From: Phytophthora quininea
Lineage: Eukaryota > Oomycota > Peronosporomycetes > Peronosporales > Peronosporaceae
Direction of reading: 5' to 3'
DNA: 60,791 nt
Assembly: GCA_011947345.1 (NCBI GenBank)
Contig: JAAVTG010001032.1
Location: forward strand, 1 to 60,791
A model generated the notes under the pieces. That model had not been told where the DNA came from and made no database searches. It saw only the letters and a list, made by a program, of their open reading frames with translations. Made by a program: the position numbers and the translations under genes. Position 1 is the first letter of the stretch, and every line of letters begins with the position of its first letter. This document shows, piece after piece, positions 58,619-60,791 of this stretch.

Positions 58619-59175
58619 AGGCTGGACGTCATACTCCCCACGCCCTCGGAAATCTGCCTCTGCTCGCTCACACACCAACCTACACCACAAGCCCACGCAC
58701 ACCAACCTACACCACAAGCCCACGCACACGCTGCATACCACCATCTGTCTGCACCGCCCTGCACTGCCCACAGCGGACGGCAGATCCATTCTTCGCCGTG
58801 AGACGTCGCTCTTTCCACTACCCGTCTCGTCGGCGCGGTCGCAGGCCACCGCTGCGCGTTTGACGCGGCTCGTCGGCACGAGCACATGATGCAATGCACA
58901 CAAGGTGAGACCAGCCACGACACCCATCTCGCGCAGCTGTGGGACGTTATGCCGAGAGACGTCGCACAGATCGCCTCGAAGTCTCCGCGGAGAGTGTATG
59001 TGCCTGGAGATAGAGCGTGCGCCAGAGCAGCACCGAGCACCGAGCACCACCGAGCACCGAGCACCGGGTAGCCGGGCGTGGGGCTTGATGGGGCTTGATG
59101 TCGCGGAGCTGCTGTTCAACGTGTGCACGTGTGCATGTGTGTGTTTCTTGAGCGAAGGGGAAGAAAGAGCAAAGT

Positions 59176-59248
59176 TTCCCACACCGGGACTCGAACCCGG
59201 GTCTGCTGGGTGAGAGCCAGCTATCCTAACCGCCTAGACTATATGGGA
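59176..59248 (-). tRNA. tRNA-Glu(CTC), copy 28
   Basis: Intact body, distance 630, TTT only. Confidence 0.95.
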
Positions 59249-59805
59249 AGGCTGGACGTCATACTCCCCACGCCCTCGGAAATCTGCCTCTGCTCGCTCA
59301 CACACCAACCTACACCACAAGCCCACGCACACCAACCTACACCACAAGCCCACGCACACGCTGCATACCACCATCTGTCTGCACCGCCCTGCACTGCCCA
59401 CAGCGGACGGCAGATCCATTCTTCGCCGTGAGACGTCGCTCTTTCCACTACCCGTCTCGTCGGCGCGGTCGCAGGCCACCGCTGCGCGTTTGACGCGGCT
59501 CGTCGGCACGAGCACATGATGCAATGCACACAAGGTGAGACCAGCCACGACACCCAATCTCGCGCAGCTGTGGGACGTTATGCCGAGAGACGTCGCACAG
59601 ATCGCCTCGAAGTCTCCGCGGAGAGTGTATGTGCCTGGAGATAGAGCGTGCGCCAGAGCAGCACCGAGCACCGAGCACCGAGCACCGAGCACCGGGTAGC
59701 CGGGCGTGGGGCTTGATGTGGGGCTTGATGTCGCGGAGCTGCTGTTCAACGTGTGCACGTGTGCATGTGTGTGTTTCTTGAGCGAAGGGAAGAAAGAGCA
59801 AAAGT

Positions 59806-59878
59806 TTCCCACACCGGGACTCGAACCCGGGTCTGCTGGGTGAGAGCCAGCTATCCTAACCGCCTAGACTATATGGGA
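59806..59878 (-). tRNA. tRNA-Glu(CTC), copy 29
   Basis: Intact body, distance 630, TTTT present. Missing G in the purine-rich flank and extra C upstream. Confidence 0.95.
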
Positions 59879-60439
59879 AGGCTGGACGTCATACTCCCCC
59901 ACGCCCTCGGAAATCTGCCTCTGCTCGCTCACACACCAACCTACACCACAAGCCCACGCACACCAACCTACACCACAAGCCCACGCACACGCTGCATACC
60001 ACCATCTGTCTGCACCGCCCTGCACTGCCCACAGCGGACGGCAGATCCATTCTTCGCCGTGAGACGTCGCTCTTTCCACTACCCGTCTCGTCGGCGCGGT
60101 CGCAGGCCACCGCTGCGCGTTTGACGCGGCTCGTCGGCACGAGCACATGATGCAATGCACAAGGTGAGACCAGCCACGACACCCAATCTCGCGCAGCTGT
60201 GGGACGTTATGCCGAGAGACGTCGCACAGATCGCCTCGAAGTCTCCGCGGAGAGTGTATGTGCCTGGAGATAGAGCGTGCGCCAGAGCAGCACCGAGCAC
60301 CGAGCACCGAGCACCGAGCACCGAGCACCGGGTAGCCGGGCGTGGGGCTTGATGTGGGGCTTGATGTCGCGGAGCTGCTGTTCAACGTGCACGTGTGCAT
60401 GTGTGTGTTTCTTGAGCGAAGGGAAGAAAGAGCAAAAGT

Positions 60440-60512
60440 TTCCCACACCGGGACTCGAACCCGGGTCTGCTGGGTGAGAGCCAGCTATCCTAACCGCCTA
60501 GACTATATGGGA
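60440..60512 (-). tRNA. tRNA-Glu(CTC), copy 30
   Basis: Intact body, distance 634, TTTT present. Its unit continues to the right edge of the window. Confidence 0.95.
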
Positions 60513-60791
60513 AGGCTGGACGTCATACTCCCCACGCCCTCGGAAATCTGCCTCTGCTCGCTCACACACCAACCTACACCACAAGCCCACGCACACCAAC
60601 CTACACCACAAGCCCACGCACACGCTGCATACCACCATCTGTCTGCACCGCCCTGCACTGCCCACAGCGGACGGCAGATCCATTCTTCGCCGTGAGACGT
60701 CGCTCTTTCCACTACCCGTCTCGTCGGCGCGGTCGCAGGCCACCGCTGCGCGTTTGACGCGGCTCGTCGGCACGAGCACATGATGCAATGC

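Larger units (their letters stand above)
41721..60791 (-). repeat. Head-to-tail tandem array of about 640-base units, each with a tRNA-Glu(CTC) gene
   Basis: Thirty tRNA copies spaced 604-678 bases apart, all in the same orientation, continuing past the right edge. In plus-strand order each unit has: an alternating purine-pyrimidine tract, GAGCGAAGGGGAAG, the tRNA (reverse), GGCTGGACGTCATACTC, one to three copies of a 27-base minisatellite, about 350 bases of unique unit sequence, a GAGCACC heptamer repeat (about 3-9 copies), and a doubled GGGGCTTGATG. Unit-to-unit identity looks very high outside the minisatellites. No unit has TTTT on the transcribed strand except, in some, just after the tRNA. 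The recurring open frames are shadows. Confidence 0.97.

Noticed and set aside
41838..60788. Recurring 100-200 codon open frames in every array unit, on both strands
   Set aside because: They run through the tRNA and minisatellites, change with repeat number, and have compositions such as Cys-Val-Gly-Leu-Trp repeats. They are by-products of repetition.
41721..60791. CRISPR-like array (regular repeats with spacers)
   Set aside because: The repeat is a long tandem unit with a tRNA, not short repeats separated by unique spacers, and the genome is eukaryotic.

Overview
The window is nuclear DNA of an oomycete, most likely Phytophthora or a close relative. The evidence is dense genes on both strands, many short GT-AG introns of about 55-115 bases, a FYVE-domain protein and an intron-bearing piggyBac-type transposon. 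An IFT144/WDR19 gene implies flagellated zoospores. Many conserved genes, including RPL3 and SMC3, have their frame broken by a single missing base inside a short homopolymer run. This looks like uncorrected long-read assembly error, so frameshifts here should be read with caution.

Bases 1-36,700 are a compact housekeeping region. In order: IFT144 N-terminus (-), a PX plus permuted-papain protein (-), a DSP-fold pseudophosphatase (-), a BRCT-PNKP DNA repair enzyme (-), a FYVE-TPR protein (+), an AT-hook Csm1/Pcs1-like protein (+), Abitram (-), a small CCCH protein (-), ATP23 (-), mitochondrial bL12 (-), ribophorin I (+), RPL3 (-), PCIF1/CAPAM cap methyltransferase (+), a decayed Fanzor (TnpB-like RNA-guided nuclease) copy (-), SMC3 (-), mitochondrial aconitase (+), a TMEM104-like transporter (+), a CaMK-type kinase (+) and a TPR membrane protein of unknown function (-).

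Bases 36,966-41,063 are a complete piggyBac-superfamily element with terminal inverted repeats and TTAA on both sides. Its transposase keeps the DDD triad. Nine apparent lesions are each explained by one base missing from a run or repeated base.

From about 41,720 to the end, and running off it, lies a head-to-tail array of about 640-base units. Each unit carries one tRNA-Glu(CTC) gene on the minus strand. Thirty copies are visible: 27 intact and 3 altered. Each unit also has two nested minisatellites and an alternating purine-pyrimidine tract. Copies differ in whether a four-T Pol III terminator is present. This array is the most unusual feature of the window.
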